Below, piece after piece: positions 23,183 through 35,166 of a stretch of DNA of 64,000 bases (its first letter is position 1; each line of letters starts with the position of its first letter). The stretch is taken from contig JAMWFC010000088.1 in assembly GCA_027475525.1 (NCBI GenBank), forward strand, positions 322,757 to 386,756, given 5' to 3'. A model generated the notes under the pieces. That model worked only from the letters and a program-made list of their open reading frames with translations. It did not search any database and was not told where the DNA came from. The stretch comes from Macrolepiota albuminosa. Its lineage: Eukaryota; Basidiomycota; Agaricomycetes; Agaricales; Agaricaceae. The translations under genes and the position numbers were made by a program.

Positions 23183-24740
23183 TGGCAACCTCAATAATGG
23201 TGATGACAAGTTCTGCTCTGGGTAGGTCGCCGGCGTGTGTATACGCAGCGTATGTGGTAATTTGAAAGAGTTGTATGAATTCTCCTTTTTTTTCTCTTCT
23301 ACTCGGTAAGGAGAGGCTAATTAAGAAGTCCCCTCCCTATTTCTCAACGACAGTCGACAAAAATATGGTTTCTGGTTGTGTATGGTAAGATGAAACGGCC
23401 GTCGAAGTACATACTCTCTTTTTCGGGCAAAGAAGCGCCAAGCGATATCCCAGTTCGATAGCGTTCTGCTAGTATGTGTCTTTGCGCATGCTCTTACGTA
23501 GTTGACCATCACTTTGAATGATACATACATATCTCACTCTCCTGAAGAATGATATCCCACTTTTTCGTTTAACCTAACCGAGATGTGTTGGATGGGAGTG
23601 AATAATCCTTCTTCGCCTTTGACAAATTTGCCGGTTTGTGGTTTGTGACACGAATGCGTTCAATGTTTGCAAAAGTTCATCGTCGGAAGATACTTAGGTG
23701 GCCTAGTGTGACGAATGAAAAAGAAAAGAAAAGGAAGGAAACAGAAGGACGACGTCATGAACTCCGGCAAATCGCCTCGAATTGTGAAGAATGATGCGAG
23801 GAGGTGGCGGTGCGACTTTATTGGACTTCTTTTTTTCCCTCCCGAAGGTTTTGGTGTTGGTTGGTATCAGCGCGACTTGCCAAACAACACGTTTTTTTTC
23901 TCTCCTCCTTGTAAGAAGTCTTGCAATACTCCAGTACCTCATCCTTGTGTGTGTTTGTGCGTCCTAACATGAGAGGTGTCATTCCTGAGGGACGCTCGGT
24001 TACTTTTTATATTACTCCGTACGAAGCATGTAATTTTTCTTTCTCTGGATAACACGCAGGTCCGACTCGGCGTTCATGTGTATCATTGTATTCAATGCTA
24101 ATCAACGCTTGCGCCCATGGCAGGTCATTATCATAGGTCCCGCGATATCAAAAAACCTGAGGCGAAAACGTGAGCGACGCAAACACTATGTTCAATGTAC
24201 CTAAGAGGGTCAATCAGAGGGGTCCATCCATGACGGCATATATTTTCTTTTTCATGCTATTGATGTCATGTTCCGTGAACCATGGCTTGAAGAAACCCGT
24301 GAGCGTTGTGTCAAATTGTCGTTCGGAAGCCACTTGTTCCAATCTATCATTTCAACCGTCACAAACAACTATGGCTCAAGACACATATCCTTTCTACCGA
24401 GTCGAATGTCACTACTCCTCCCCGAGCTAACTTGCGGAGAAATACGTCGGCAACACGAACATTACCCAACCAAGGTCGATCAGAACGGGCGGGTCCATCC
24501 ATAACGACATCTCTTATTTTTCAAGTTACCTAACGATGCCATTTGCGCTGTATTCGCGTTTTGTTTCACGGAACTCGTAAGCGGTGTCCTAAATAATCGC
24601 TCTAAATCCGCATTCCAATCTATCATTTCAGAACAATACCATTGTTTTCATCACCCTATTCATGACTCAACAAGTGTTTGTTTCCACCGATCGAGGTAAT
24701 CTAGTGCCACTACTCCGTGTGAAAGAGTGTAGATTTCGAG
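23183..24740. other. No recognisable gene
   Basis: Mixed-composition DNA with several T-rich tracts (for example 23285-23294 and 23827-23835). Frames are short and none carries a recognisable motif. Confidence 0.45.
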
Positions 24741-25160
24741 CATGTCATTCGGATCCTGCAAACTTTCACTACGCCTACGTGAATATCTATCCATTTATCT
24801 TTGACAGTTTGCGATGGAATCTGCTACATGCTGAAACTACACCTCGTGAGTTTGGTAGCCGTCGGCCGTACCAAGTTACCCCATCTGATCGTTGCCCGTT
24901 TCCGCATCCCCAAGGACACATTATTGTCTGTGTACTTGTGCTTCCTGAAGCTCATCTCAACGACCATTCCATTCCCAGTCGGCCTTGTGCTTCTCACCAA
25001 AAAAACCCCCAAAAAACAAAAAGTCACGCGGCGTCATCTGGATCCTGCAAACCTTCTTCACTACGTGGATATCTATCCATTTATCTTTGACAGTTCGCAA
25101 TGGAATCCGCAACATGCTAAAAGTATACCTCGTGAGTCTTGTGGCCACGAGCCCTCACCA
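24741..25160 (+). repeat. Direct repeat pair, spacing about 290 bp
   Basis: The block GGATCCTGCAAAC ... TATCCATTTATCTTTGACAG ... ACATGCTRAAA ... CTACACCTCGTGAGTYT occurs at about 24750-24865 and again at about 25040-25150, with roughly 85-90% identity by eye. Open frames run through parts of both copies but are not conserved in phase. It is probably a local duplication of non-coding DNA or an unidentified repeat. Confidence 0.65.
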
Positions 25161-26113
25161 AATCACCCTCTATCTGCATTTGCTCCTGAACTTTTACCTC
25201 AACGCCCTTTGAAAGCCATTCCGCGTTTCCCCGTCCGTCCAGTATTTGCTTTTAACAAAAAAAAACCCAAAGGAACACCAGAAACTCACACGGCGCCGCC
25301 GCACAGGGTCGTCGTACGAACGGACCACGGAATTTACGACACGCGCCTAATTCCGTGGTCACTGGAAACAAGCGTACACGAGGCTCTTGGATGGAAAAGG
25401 AACGTTGAACCTTTGAAAGCATTGGGCAGAGGGTATGACGTATTTTTGATTAAACTTTCCTTGGTACATCATTGAGCCCAAGTCCTCGATCGAGATAGAT
25501 TTACATCCTACATAACTAGGTTGCATCCTTCAAGGCCTCGTGCACGGATCTTACAATCGTCATATGTGGCAACCTCAATTATCCAAGCTATAGTCCCATC
25601 CGCGGAGGCATATTTTCGAAGGGGAGGTGCTCCGACGGCTCGTTGTTTATTGACCAATCAATGTTCAATGTTCAGCTGACTCTGTTTGCGAGTTCCAAAT
25701 GCGGTATAGTTTACCCGAGAGAGTGGGTCTGACTCGACGAAGAAGGAAATGTCAAGACTTGTCTCCCTGCTCTGATCGAAGCTTATGTGCAAAGTTCGTA
25801 CGCACTCGGACCGTTAATTCCCTGGATTCTGAGGCCTGACAAGAGAGGAGCGACCAGACTCATAACAAGAATTTCCAATTTTACATGTTGCCGGCTTTTG
25901 GAGCGTGATTCGAAATAATCCGGATGCCGGCCGACACTCTGCGTTTTGCGCACGTGTCCGTGGATCTGCAGAACGGCAGGTCAGGTCGTGGATGGAATTT
26001 CCCCCAGAGCTCGCAGTCCCTCCTTGCGAGTGCAAGAATTTGAAAGGCAGGTCTACGGCGCGGTCGACGAGGATACTCACCGGTAAGACGGTTGCAAGCC
26101 TATAGCGCTTAGA
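25161..26113. other. No recognisable gene
   Basis: The upstream region of the F-box-like gene. Frames of up to about 90 codons occur without recognisable motifs. No TATA-like element stands out. Confidence 0.4.
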
Positions 26114-27259
26114 ATGCTGGTGCAGGCTAGGTGTGTGCTACCCATGATTTCGCCGTGGAACCCGCACGAACCATCAGTACATTCCTGTAGCTCTACAGTT
26201 ATATGGTCTCGGTTGCCGACCGAGCTTATTCGAGAGATTATAGTCTACTTGGCCTCTACTGACATCGTAACAGCTCGTAACTTGCGCCTCGTTTGTCGCG
26301 ACACCAATGTTTGGGTTTTGCCTAGCCTATTCCGATCTCTCACGTTCACGACTCCGGATGACATAGCGCGATTCGCCTCGATGCTTCTTCCAAAGCGAAA
26401 GTTCCACATACCAGCTCTCAAATCCAATCTTCATACTGCGCCTCGAGCGCTATCGTCTTACTCGATCGAGTCCCTCGCTCTCATGGTTAACACCCAATTA
26501 CCTTCCGTCGAGACGGCCCTCGCTAGCGTTGCACCAGCCTTCTCGCAGCTCAAGAATCTCTATATTACTAGTAGAAACCTTACTTCTAATGCCCACTGGC
26601 TACGTCGGTATCCGATACGTCCCACCACCATGGTCATCCTTCACTTCGGTTTTCCTCATCTTGTGAATTTCCAGGATCCAATATTCCAATGCGTCACCCA
26701 CCTGTACACATCGACATTCGCTGGTTACCGTGAATCTGACATCACGGATCTTCCCCAGCTGACGCATCTTGCTGTCCACACCCGTCTCCAACATTCACCG
26801 GAAACCATAATGTCAATCACGACCGAATTCCGCCGAGTCCTTACATTAGCACCCCGGCTTCAGCTATTTGTCTTTACGATCGACGAAGATGATGTTCCGG
26901 CTGAAAAGATCCATGAATGGAATATGGCGCTGGAGCTGTGCGTAGAAGACAAACGTTTTGTTGTGCTGCCGCATTTCTGCGACCCGCGTATAGAATGGGA
27001 GGGCTTGTTACGAGGGCAACCGGATGTATGGGAACGTGCTCTGGCATGGTTGGCTGTACTGGACGGAGACGAAGACAATGCTTTTCGATATAGGGCTGTA
27101 GCGGAACAACGCTTGCAAGCGGACAGGGCGTGGTTAGCAGGATTAAAGCCTAGGATGGATTGGGAGATCGATATAGTACAGCGAGAGGGCTATGCGCCGT
27201 TTGAAGGAGACCCTACTGAGAGCCATGAAGCAGTTCGTCGTTCAATGTCCCACGGTTGA
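26114..27259 (+). CDS. F-box-like protein
   Basis: A 381-residue single-exon ORF. Residues about 31-75 (WSRLPTELIREIIVYLAS ... LRLVCRDTNVWVLPSLF) form an F-box-like motif. In Agaricomycetes such proteins form a very large family, with an N-terminal F-box that would bind Skp1 and a variable C-terminal part that presents substrates to an SCF ubiquitin ligase. After the motif comes LFRSLTFTTPDDIARFASML, then leucine-rich segments (IESLALMVN, LKNLYITSRNL, LTHLAVHTRL) consistent with degenerate repeats, and a charged C-terminus (WERALAWLAVLDGDEDN). The first ATG at 26114 is used; MISPWNPHEP ten residues later is equally possible. The substrate is unknown. Confidence 0.8.
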   Translation: MLVQARCVLPMISPWNPHEPSVHSCSSTVIWSRLPTELIREIIVYLASTDIVTARNLRLVCRDTNVWVLPSLFRSLTFTTPDDIARFASMLLPKRKFHIPALKSNLHTAPRALSSYSIESLALMVNTQLPSVETALASVAPAFSQLKNLYITSRNLTSNAHWLRRYPIRPTTMVILHFGFPHLVNFQDPIFQCVTHLYTSTFAGYRESDITDLPQLTHLAVHTRLQHSPETIMSITTEFRRVLTLAPRLQLFVFTIDEDDVPAEKIHEWNMALELCVEDKRFVVLPHFCDPRIEWEGLLRGQPDVWERALAWLAVLDGDEDNAFRYRAVAEQRLQADRAWLAGLKPRMDWEIDIVQREGYAPFEGDPTESHEAVRRSMSHG

Positions 27260-29175
27260 TTGCTATTTTTTTACCAGTACCCTTCGACTTGTCAGTGTTT
27301 CTTCACTCTGAAGTTCGTGTGTAAAGATTCGATGTCTTGAGAGGATTATCGGAGATCTCTTGCGTTGTGAGGGGCTGATGCTACCTTTCCTAAGTCGACA
27401 GGATGGCTTGCAGTGTCGTTGGCAACGCCGTCTATTCGAAGCATTTCATATCATTAACCTTCATTACCCACCCTCTTCTTTCCATGAGAAAACCTGTCGA
27501 GACCTGTAAGCAAAAGTGAAGCATATCTTGGGGTTTGATCTTCCACCCAAATTGTTTCCGTCTTCCATAATGTTGCGGCATCCTTGATCTGGATTCAACT
27601 GGTTTCCGATCTTCGTCGCGTTTAGAACGCACATGCAATTCTCTCTTGAATGTCTGCTTACTAAAGTTGTCATCGAATGCATATTCAATCAATGTCTGGG
27701 TAACTTTGCTGGCACCCCTCTGTTGCAAAAGCGTTTGTCGATTGTGAATTAAGGTATTGACGAAACTTACGGTAAGCGATATCGACCTCATAGATAATGT
27801 CCCTGTATCTGGAATACACTGGAAGTATGTGTTGGTGCTTGGCTATCTATTGACATGCAGTCAAGACGGGCTCTACGATTGGACTTTAAAAGAAAAACAA
27901 ACCAGTTAGCTGGCTCGGTCCTTGTCTATGCTTCTCGAGGTTGACCAATTGACGAACCATGATCGGTTTCCTGTTTCCTTCCACAGTCTCGAATTGTCAA
28001 GTCTAATTGTCTGTCTTCTACTGCTCGCTGTTCCCTCTGCCCAGCATGAGAATATCAGGACAGTCTTCTTCCGTGAGAACACGTGGAACGTCTGGACGGA
28101 TTCCTGTCCCAGATGACATCCTTTCTTCCTGCCTGATTCTCCAACCTATGCGCCCACCATGTTCACATTGCTCCTACGCATGCGAGGCATGTTTTAGAAT
28201 GGCATGTAAATTACCTTCTGGTCCTCAGAAGTTTCCTTCACTTATGGACTTGTTGTCTGAGGTCAATAGTTGCGCGAATTGCGGGAGGGTGTACACTTGC
28301 TTCTCCGTCTCATGTTCATGTTCCATTGTTCTAGAATCCTGCTTATCTGCGCATAGTTTCAGACAGGAAAGCGACAGTACCCCAAATGTTAGTGGAAAAA
28401 TCGGCGTCTTGTCGGGATTTCCCTTTGATGTTTCCATTTTAGGATATTATTCATCCACTCTGCGCCCACTATGCGTGCGAGCCATGTTTCTCGTTCAATG
28501 GGCTTGTACGGCATATAGTTGTTTTCCATTCATACATCTGACCTTCTTCCTTTCCCTGCGGCGTCCTCCATGGGGCTGTAGGACGGCGACGTACTACACA
28601 TGTAGAAGCGTCGGAAGAATGCTAGAAGTGAACCATGTGCGGTTACCTCCGGCCGCTTAGGTGGTAGAGGCTACCTCGTGCCGTCACCCAGGTTTGACCT
28701 CAAGCAGGGCCGAGAACAGTGGATGTACTTGAGTGAGTATTCACCCTACAATTGATAGCATCTCGTCCTTTAAGCATGCGCTTCGAACTTCTTGGGTATC
28801 ACGCTGCTCAATCTGATGAAGCGATATTGAATTCAGTGAACAATGGAGAACACTCGTCGCGTATTTAAGATGGGACTTTTCGCGAACCAGCATTTGAACA
28901 AAGGATAACGTGTAATCTTATCTCCCCCTGCAATCTTATCTCCTATGCTTCTTCGACGATCAATGATCCGAAATGGATTTGGCTCTTCTCTCTCTCTTTT
29001 TTTTTCAAGGACCTGAAGAACAGGTTAAAAAAGCGCAACCAGCGCTCTGTGATAATCTCGTTCTCACTGCTCGTCTCCAAAAAACTCGCGAATCGCTAAA
29101 CTGAATTTGTTCTGTGGAACCTGCCTCGACAATCAGCGTCTTGATCATTTTCATAATTTCACGAATTTCTTTTTT
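27260..29175. other. No supported gene; two unrecognised frames
   Basis: A 119-codon minus frame (27432-27791) and a 217-codon plus frame (28007-28660) are open, but neither has a recognisable domain or codon pattern. The plus frame is Cys-rich (CSHCSYACEACF; CANCGRVYTC), which looks suggestive but lacks regular spacing. The segment just before 29176 has a pyrimidine tract (about 28988-29008) that may be part of the next gene's promoter. Confidence 0.35.
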
Positions 29176-30369
29176 ATGCCTGGAAAACAACACTCGAATT
29201 TTAACCAGTACTCAGGTTATTATCGATATGTCGATGATCTGTCAGGGAATTGGTTTGCTAGCCCCGAGGTGAAGACACTGTCTCCTTTCGAAACCGCCTT
29301 GCAGGGCACACTACAACCTACAGAGATTGTCTTAGCCGATGAGCCAGTCCAGTCACCCATCAGAGATCAACCAAAATATACACGGCGTGCACTTGCTAAT
29401 CTATTGCGCAAATTGGCGGACAAGATCGATGGTGATATATTCTACTACCGTAGGCTTCCAGAGCCTATCTGAAATTTAACTCTCATAGGTGAGATCACGA
29501 CAGTCCAAAATATAAACACACAGTCAGTCGTCAATGAGGCGGCTGGTTCAGATGAATCGGAATTGAAAGTTCCTTTACGGGATTGGAAAGCATGGGGCTA
29601 CTATGCTCGTCCTAAACTTTATCGTGATGGAGGATACGTTGAAAATTATCGTGAGTTATTTTGTTCCAGGAGATCTGGAGTCTCAACACATTCTTCAGCC
29701 CCTTTATCATATATCTCGCCTCGTGTGAACGTAGATCAGGTTTATCAAAACCTCATGGATGCTTCAGGAATGTTCCACCCAGAACGATGGATGCCAGGTT
29801 TGCAGCATCCAGCGTTGCCTCCGCGGCCCAAGCGATGGAAAGAGCATACCTGCGATGTTCCGATGCCTTTCCCTTGGCGTTGTCAGCTTAACCCCTTGTT
29901 GCAGCATTTGACGTTCGACAAGCCCCCGTTGGATTGGGACATTCGCCACAATCCTGCCAGTCTCTGCTATCTCGGAAGAACTGGGGATTCTCTAATTCCA
30001 ATTTCGGCGCCTGATGGAGCTCAGCCGGCCACATATCCCTTCGTCACACATATGTACATCAACTCTCTGGCTGACGATCCATATCCGGAGCATTTTTGGC
30101 CTTTCTACGTAATTAACGAACATGGAGTGACAGTCGGTGACGTCCTTGTGAAAATATGGGAAAACTTCCAGGAGCATATCAGCCTCGCTGAGTTTGAGTC
30201 GTGGGCGAACTTGCTCAGTCGACAACAGACGACTTGTTTCTCAGCCAGGATGCGAGGATCTCGTGTTGAAGCACGTCGCAATGATATTATTGGTACTCAG
30301 TGCCTGTTCAAAGGCTTGGAGCCTCATCCTGATCGTACAGGATGGTCTATGTTTCTCGGTATAGGATAA
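29176..30369 (+). CDS. DUF6699-like protein, spliced
   Basis: Basidiomycete-type protein of unknown function. Exon 1 starts at the ATG at 29176 (MPGKQHSNFNQYSGYYRYVD). An intron begins at GT 29450 and ends at AG 29488 or, at a more usual length, AG 29503; both keep the frame. A strong donor GTGAGT at 29651 with an acceptor at 29734 would remove a second, 84-nt intron, but read-through is also open. The last exon carries the domain: PMPFPWRCQLNPLLQH, DWDIRHNPASLCYLG, PATYPFVTHMYINSL, and FYVINEHGVTVGDVLVKIWE, the pattern I associate with DUF6699. No signal peptide or membrane segment is seen. The biochemical role is unknown. The F-box-like gene upstream and the aldo-keto reductase downstream are on the same strand. 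Confidence 0.7.
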
Positions 30370-30893
30370 TGCTTCTGAAAATTCTATTAAAATGATACTT
30401 GGCAGTGTTTGTCGCAATACCCTTGTATCTGTGTTGATACTTAACAAAACCTAGTTAATACTTAGTAGCAGAAGAAAACAGTTTAACAATCGAAATCGAC
30501 AAAGACTCTGGATGAATCAATCAAATTGCAATATCTTAAAGAGATTAACTATGGATACATAATGAATGTCCAATCAATGATGCCCAAACGTCGTGAGGAT
30601 ACAATCGATGCTCACCTGGATAAGCACGTCGAGGCGGAGACTCCATGTCAACGTACGCTCCTAGGGCATGAAAAATGCAAAAAGTTTCAAGGTTCACCCG
30701 TGAAGAGGTGGTGGGGTCTTCAATAGTCATTGAAGAGAGATACTTGAAGCCATCGGAGAAAGACTGTCGCTTTTTGTATGAACGCGCTGAAGTTATATCG
30801 GGCCGACTTTATCAGACTGCAAAACGGTCCACATACCGGGCCGCCTTGTCCTATTAATCCAACCATCGATAACTTGTCCTCGATTGCAGGACC
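30370..30893. other. Intergenic region upstream of the aldo-keto reductase gene
   Basis: About 520 bp holding only short frames. A pyrimidine-poor stretch precedes the ATG, and CGATTGCAG at 30881-30889 could be the acceptor of a 5' UTR intron. Confidence 0.4.
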
Positions 30894-32331
30894 ATGACCA
30901 CCGTGCCCATCATCACACTCAATAACGGTAGCAAAGTTCCAGTTCTCGGGCTAGGTGAGGTTGCAATTCTCTCCATTCAAGTTGGCAAACCGACTGGCTG
31001 CAGGGACTTGGCAGTCGAAACCTGAAGAAGTCAGGGGTGCAGTATCTTATGCATTGAAGGACGCAGGATACAGGCATATCGATTGCGCTTGGTAATCTTC
31101 TTCCAATAGATCTCTCGGTCATTCTTGTCATAGTTTATACAGGGGTTACGGAAACGAGCGGTATGTTGGTGAAGGTATACGTGACTCTGGTGTTCCTAGG
31201 TCAGAGATTTTCGTAAGTATGAGCATATCAATGCTTATCTGGACTCATCTGACGATGCCTGTGTTACTTAAGATCACCAGCAAACTCTGGGGTACGTGGC
31301 ACTCGCGTGTTGAGGAGTGTCTAGACCAAACGCTCGCGAATCTTGGCACCGATTATCTTGATTGTGCGTTGAAATGCAGACGATTTAAACTACTAATGCA
31401 AAGCTTCACTATTAGTGTACCTCGTACATTGGCCTGTTCCGCTCAATCCAAATGGCAATCACCCCATCTTCCCAACACTTCCTGACGGAACACGAGACAT
31501 CGACCACTCATGGAAGTTGTCAGACACGTGGAAACAGATGGAGGCACTCTTGAGGAAAGGTATGTGGATCATGCCTTGTTTGCACGATCTTATCGCTGAT
31601 CTATGCTAAACTTTCCTCAATAGGAAAGGTAAAGGCAATTGGAGTATCTAACTTCTCGAAAGCGAAGCTTGAAGAGATCCTACCTACTGCTGAAGTAGTC
31701 CCCGCTGTCAATCAAGTAAGATATCAAATAATTGTCCAGAACTTTTGAACATGATTTCCAGCTCGAACTCCATGTATACAACCCACAACACGAGCTCACC
31801 AACTATCTCAAATCAAAGAACATCGTTCCAGAAGCTTACTCTCCCCTTGGATCGACCAACTCTCCACTCTTGACTGACGAAACAGTGTTAAAGATTGCTC
31901 AGAAATACTCGTTGAGTGCCGCAGACGTGTTGGTTGGTTACCTCGGTACTTCTTCATGCTATCATTTGTTCTCGTTTCTAGCTCAATGTTCCCATTCCGT
32001 AGTTTCGAAAGGATTTATCGTCATACCGAAGTCTGTCACGCCGTCTCGTATTGCTTCCAACCTCAACGGACCCTTGACTGCAATGAACAAGCTTGGAGCT
32101 ACTGATATTGCCGAGCTGGACGGACTTGCTGCTGCTGGGAAACAGAAGAGGTTTGTGATTGTTCACATGTTTGAGTCAGCTCATGTTGAGGTTAATTTTC
32201 GTCCGAAACTTAGATTTGTTACCCCACCGTGGCGTAAGTGCATTATATTTCCGAAGAGAGGGACACTGAGATGTCCTATCCCCGCAGCTCTTGAACTTGG
32301 ATTTGATAATTGGCCTCCTTACAAGAAGTAG
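30894..32331 (+). CDS. Aldo-keto reductase (AKR), NADPH-type, 10 exons
   Basis: Cytosolic oxidoreductase reducing aldehydes or sugars with NADPH. Exons: 30894-30954, 31004-31091, 31143-31212, 31273-31363, 31416-31559, 31624-31715, 31762-31945, 32003-32150, 32214-32233 and 32288-32331, all GT-AG. They sum to 942 nt, 313 residues, normal for the family. The catalytic tetrad is complete: Asp47 and Tyr52 in HIDCAWGYGNE, Lys77 in ITSKLWG, His108 in LYLVHWP. The cofactor tail KGFIVIPKSVTPSRIASNL has the Lys/Ser/Arg set that holds the 2'-phosphate of NADPH. It ends in FVTPPWPLELGFDNW. Exon 9 is only 20 nt. The 57-nt intron 7 is chosen because it restores the family pattern; a 36-nt alternative acceptor is in frame. 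The MIOX gene lies 839 bp downstream on the same strand, so D-glucuronate is a plausible substrate. Xylose, glycerol or other aldehydes are alternatives. Confidence 0.93.
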
Positions 32332-33170
32332 ATGTTAATGCCCGAGTTTTGTAGAGAGGTACAAATATAATTACGATCGAGATCACTCAGATATTTATAC
32401 ATCCGCATTGCTCAGCCATCTGTTGGATGGGTAAGCATCCTGACTTCTGACACAGCTTCAGGTTCTCCAAGGACCAAGCTGAAACGTTTGCATCTGGAAC
32501 GGTCATGAAAGCACCTGTTAATTGTCTATAAAGCGGCACGCCCTTCTTGGTATGTTCCATGCAAGACAAGCAGTTGGTCTTTGGCCGTTTTCAGGTATCC
32601 CTCGCTTCTCATTTTGGAGACATGAATCCGAATTATGTTATTTTCCTATCCTCGTCGGCTGTGGATGTCCTGACTGATGGTCTGAGGGGCCTATCATGAT
32701 CCCACCAATCCATGGATTAATGGCGATGCATAAATTTTTGACATCGACCTTCAACTAGGAAGGTGATTACTTTTCCCCGACGTTTCAGAGTGAATAGTTT
32801 GATTGACAAACCGATATTAGATTCAGCATGAGCGCAACGTTGCTAAATCCATGCCTTCTACCTCGGCATGAGAACGACTAACGCGAAAACGCCGCAAAGG
32901 CTGTATCTATGCTATACATGCATGTCGCACGTGGAGAGGGGGCAGGCACACCATGATTCTGTAACAGTACTGCCCCTACTCCATTCACCGACGTTGTCGC
33001 CATCCGCCATAATTGATCGGAACTCACCAAGCGCTTTGAGGCCTGCGATATGTACCGATAAACCCGATCTTGATAGGAACACCCCACGACAACCTTTATA
33101 AAGACTCATGTTCAGCTATGGTTATCCTGAAACCTCCATCACAACTACACTCGACCCTCATTGAATCAAT
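32332..33170. other. AKR-MIOX intergenic region
   Basis: 839 bp between two same-strand genes. No additional gene is supported. The spacing allows an independent MIOX promoter. No conserved operator-like repeat shared with the AKR upstream region was seen by eye. Confidence 0.45.
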
Positions 33171-34427
33171 ATGCCGACCGCAGCCAGTGGAAATGACCTT
33201 GATAAGACTTCGGACGAGATTGACGAAGGTACTTCAAAATACACAATCGAGAAACATCACTAATTGCTCCACTAGTCAACGTCTTGAAAGGCCGACTTTG
33301 GGACGACGAAGCCCAGTTTGACGCAGACAAGGACAAAGAAAAGTTCAGAAACTATGAGTTGGCTTGCGACCGCGTCAAGAACTTCTATAAGGAACAACAC
33401 GGTCTCTTTCTATCCAATTACTTAGCTTGTCATTCTTTCCTGACGCTCTTGCGCAGAGAAGCAAACCGTGAAATTCAATATACAGGCTCGTGTCAACTTT
33501 AAGAAAAGATCGCGTGCTCGAATGGGTATCTGGGAAGCCATGGAAATGCTGAACACACTGGTCGACGAGTCGGATCCAGACGTTAGTCACAGTCATTTGC
33601 ACGTATTCTGACCTAACATTTTCTGTGCAGACGTCGTTGTCACAGATCGAGCATCTTCTCCAGACGGCTGAAGCCATTCGAAAGGACGGGAAGCCTGAGT
33701 GGATGCAGGTTCGTATACTGGTCATCTCCGACTTTTGTGTTTCATGCAACATTGGGTCCTTTCGTAGGTCGCTGGATTGGTGCACGATCTCGGTAAACTA
33801 TTGCTCCTTTTCGGATCCGAAGGACAATGGGATGTTGTTGGGGTGAGTGATTGTAGTGAAGAAACTTTTAATGCCGTACTCACGACAATGTCCTTCAGGA
33901 CACATTCGGTAGAATGACTATTTTCCGTCTTTTTGCAACCACTAACGTGTCTACCCCAGTCGTTGGATGCCAGTATTCAGATAAGATAATCTATCCTGAT
34001 ACCTTCACCATGAATCCGGATTATAACGACGAAATATACTCTACGAAGTACGGGATCTATGAACCACATTGTGGGCTCGATAATGTCATGTTATCCTGGG
34101 GACACGATGAAGTGAGTAGTCGAATAAATAGCCTTCGGCGGGATCTCACACAATCTTCAGTATATCTATCATGTTCTCAAAGACCAAAGCACCCTGCCCG
34201 AGGAGGCGCTTGCTATGATCCGTTATCACAGCTTCTATCCCTGGCATCGGGAAGGCGCGTACTCACATCTTACCAATGAGAAGGATGAAAGAATTCTTGC
34301 TGCTGTGCGTGCATTCAACCCCTATGACCTATATAGCAAATCCGACACTCCCTGTGATGTCGCTAAACTCCGTCCATACTACGAAGGATTGATAGCGAAA
34401 TTTTTTCCTCCATTAATTGACTGGTGA
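33171..34427 (+). CDS. MIOX: myo-Inositol oxygenase, 8 exons
   Basis: Di-iron oxygenase that cleaves myo-inositol with O2 to D-glucuronate in the cytosol. Exons: 33171-33228, 33276-33401, 33457-33581, 33631-33708, 33768-33842, 33899-33908 (10 nt), 33960-34111 and 34161-34427, all GT-AG. They sum to 891 nt, 296 residues, typical for the family. All six expected iron ligands are present by motif: His111 (EHLLQTAE), His135-Asp136 (LVHDLGK), His206 (SWGHDEY), His231 (RYHSFYPWH) and Asp264 (NPYDLY). The C-terminal [16 protein letters not shown] matches the conserved family end. The tiny sixth exon encodes the start of the conserved GDTF segment. The gene follows an NADPH aldo-keto reductase on the same strand, consistent with glucuronate being reduced next. 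Confidence 0.96.
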
Positions 34428-35166
34428 AGTCTATTATTGCGAAACTTTTGTATACCACTTCGTCCTTACTGTAAGACTTAATTATTTGTACTTTACAGCA
34501 GTTACTACATGTTAGAGGGTGTGCGGCGAGAGTTGGACATATTACATAATGTTATGAACATTTATTTGTACTTCAAGTTGTTCTTTCTTGTCGTCGGTCA
34601 GTCCTCTCGCTACCCACAGTCTCTCTTGTCTCGCCCACGGTCAGCTCTTCTAGCCCTAATCCTTGACACTACATCGTATAAGCGTGATAGCCGCTGGCAT
34701 AGTTGAATGCTTGAATTTTTTAAGATTAGATGTCGATCAACCAGATAAGATGTGATGCATGCTCAGCATATCACCCACCTTCGACCCGTGCCTTCGACGA
34801 CATATTATATCTAGATTCGCCCACAAACTGTCAACTCAGCATTCAGATCTAATGCACAGAAAATCCAAGGTCTAAAATGCAGGTGATTGGATCAGATGAT
34901 TGAGGTTGCAAGAGAAAGCTAGCTTGGAAACTCAGAAATGAGGTTTTGATTAGTTAGAAAAATGGGAACAGTATGATTTGAGGGGATATGATTTGATGGC
35001 TAAGGAGCGTTTACTAAATGTCAAGATATAATAGTGTGTAGATGTTACATTCAGATCATGTATGTTCAGCTGCTCACCTTTGGATATGTTGTTGTTGATT
35101 CATCTTTTCAGGCTTTATTTCAAGGTCTTATTTCAAGGTCAGTATTACATGAGTTATGTATGTTAT
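34428..35166. other. MIOX 3' flank, no gene
   Basis: AT-rich 3' flank with short frames only. It ends at the GTTAT target duplication (35162-35166) of the copia element. Confidence 0.5.

Noticed and set aside
28007..28660. 217-codon Cys-rich plus frame as a zinc-finger gene
   Set aside because: Cysteine spacing is irregular, His ligands are lacking and there is no family resemblance.
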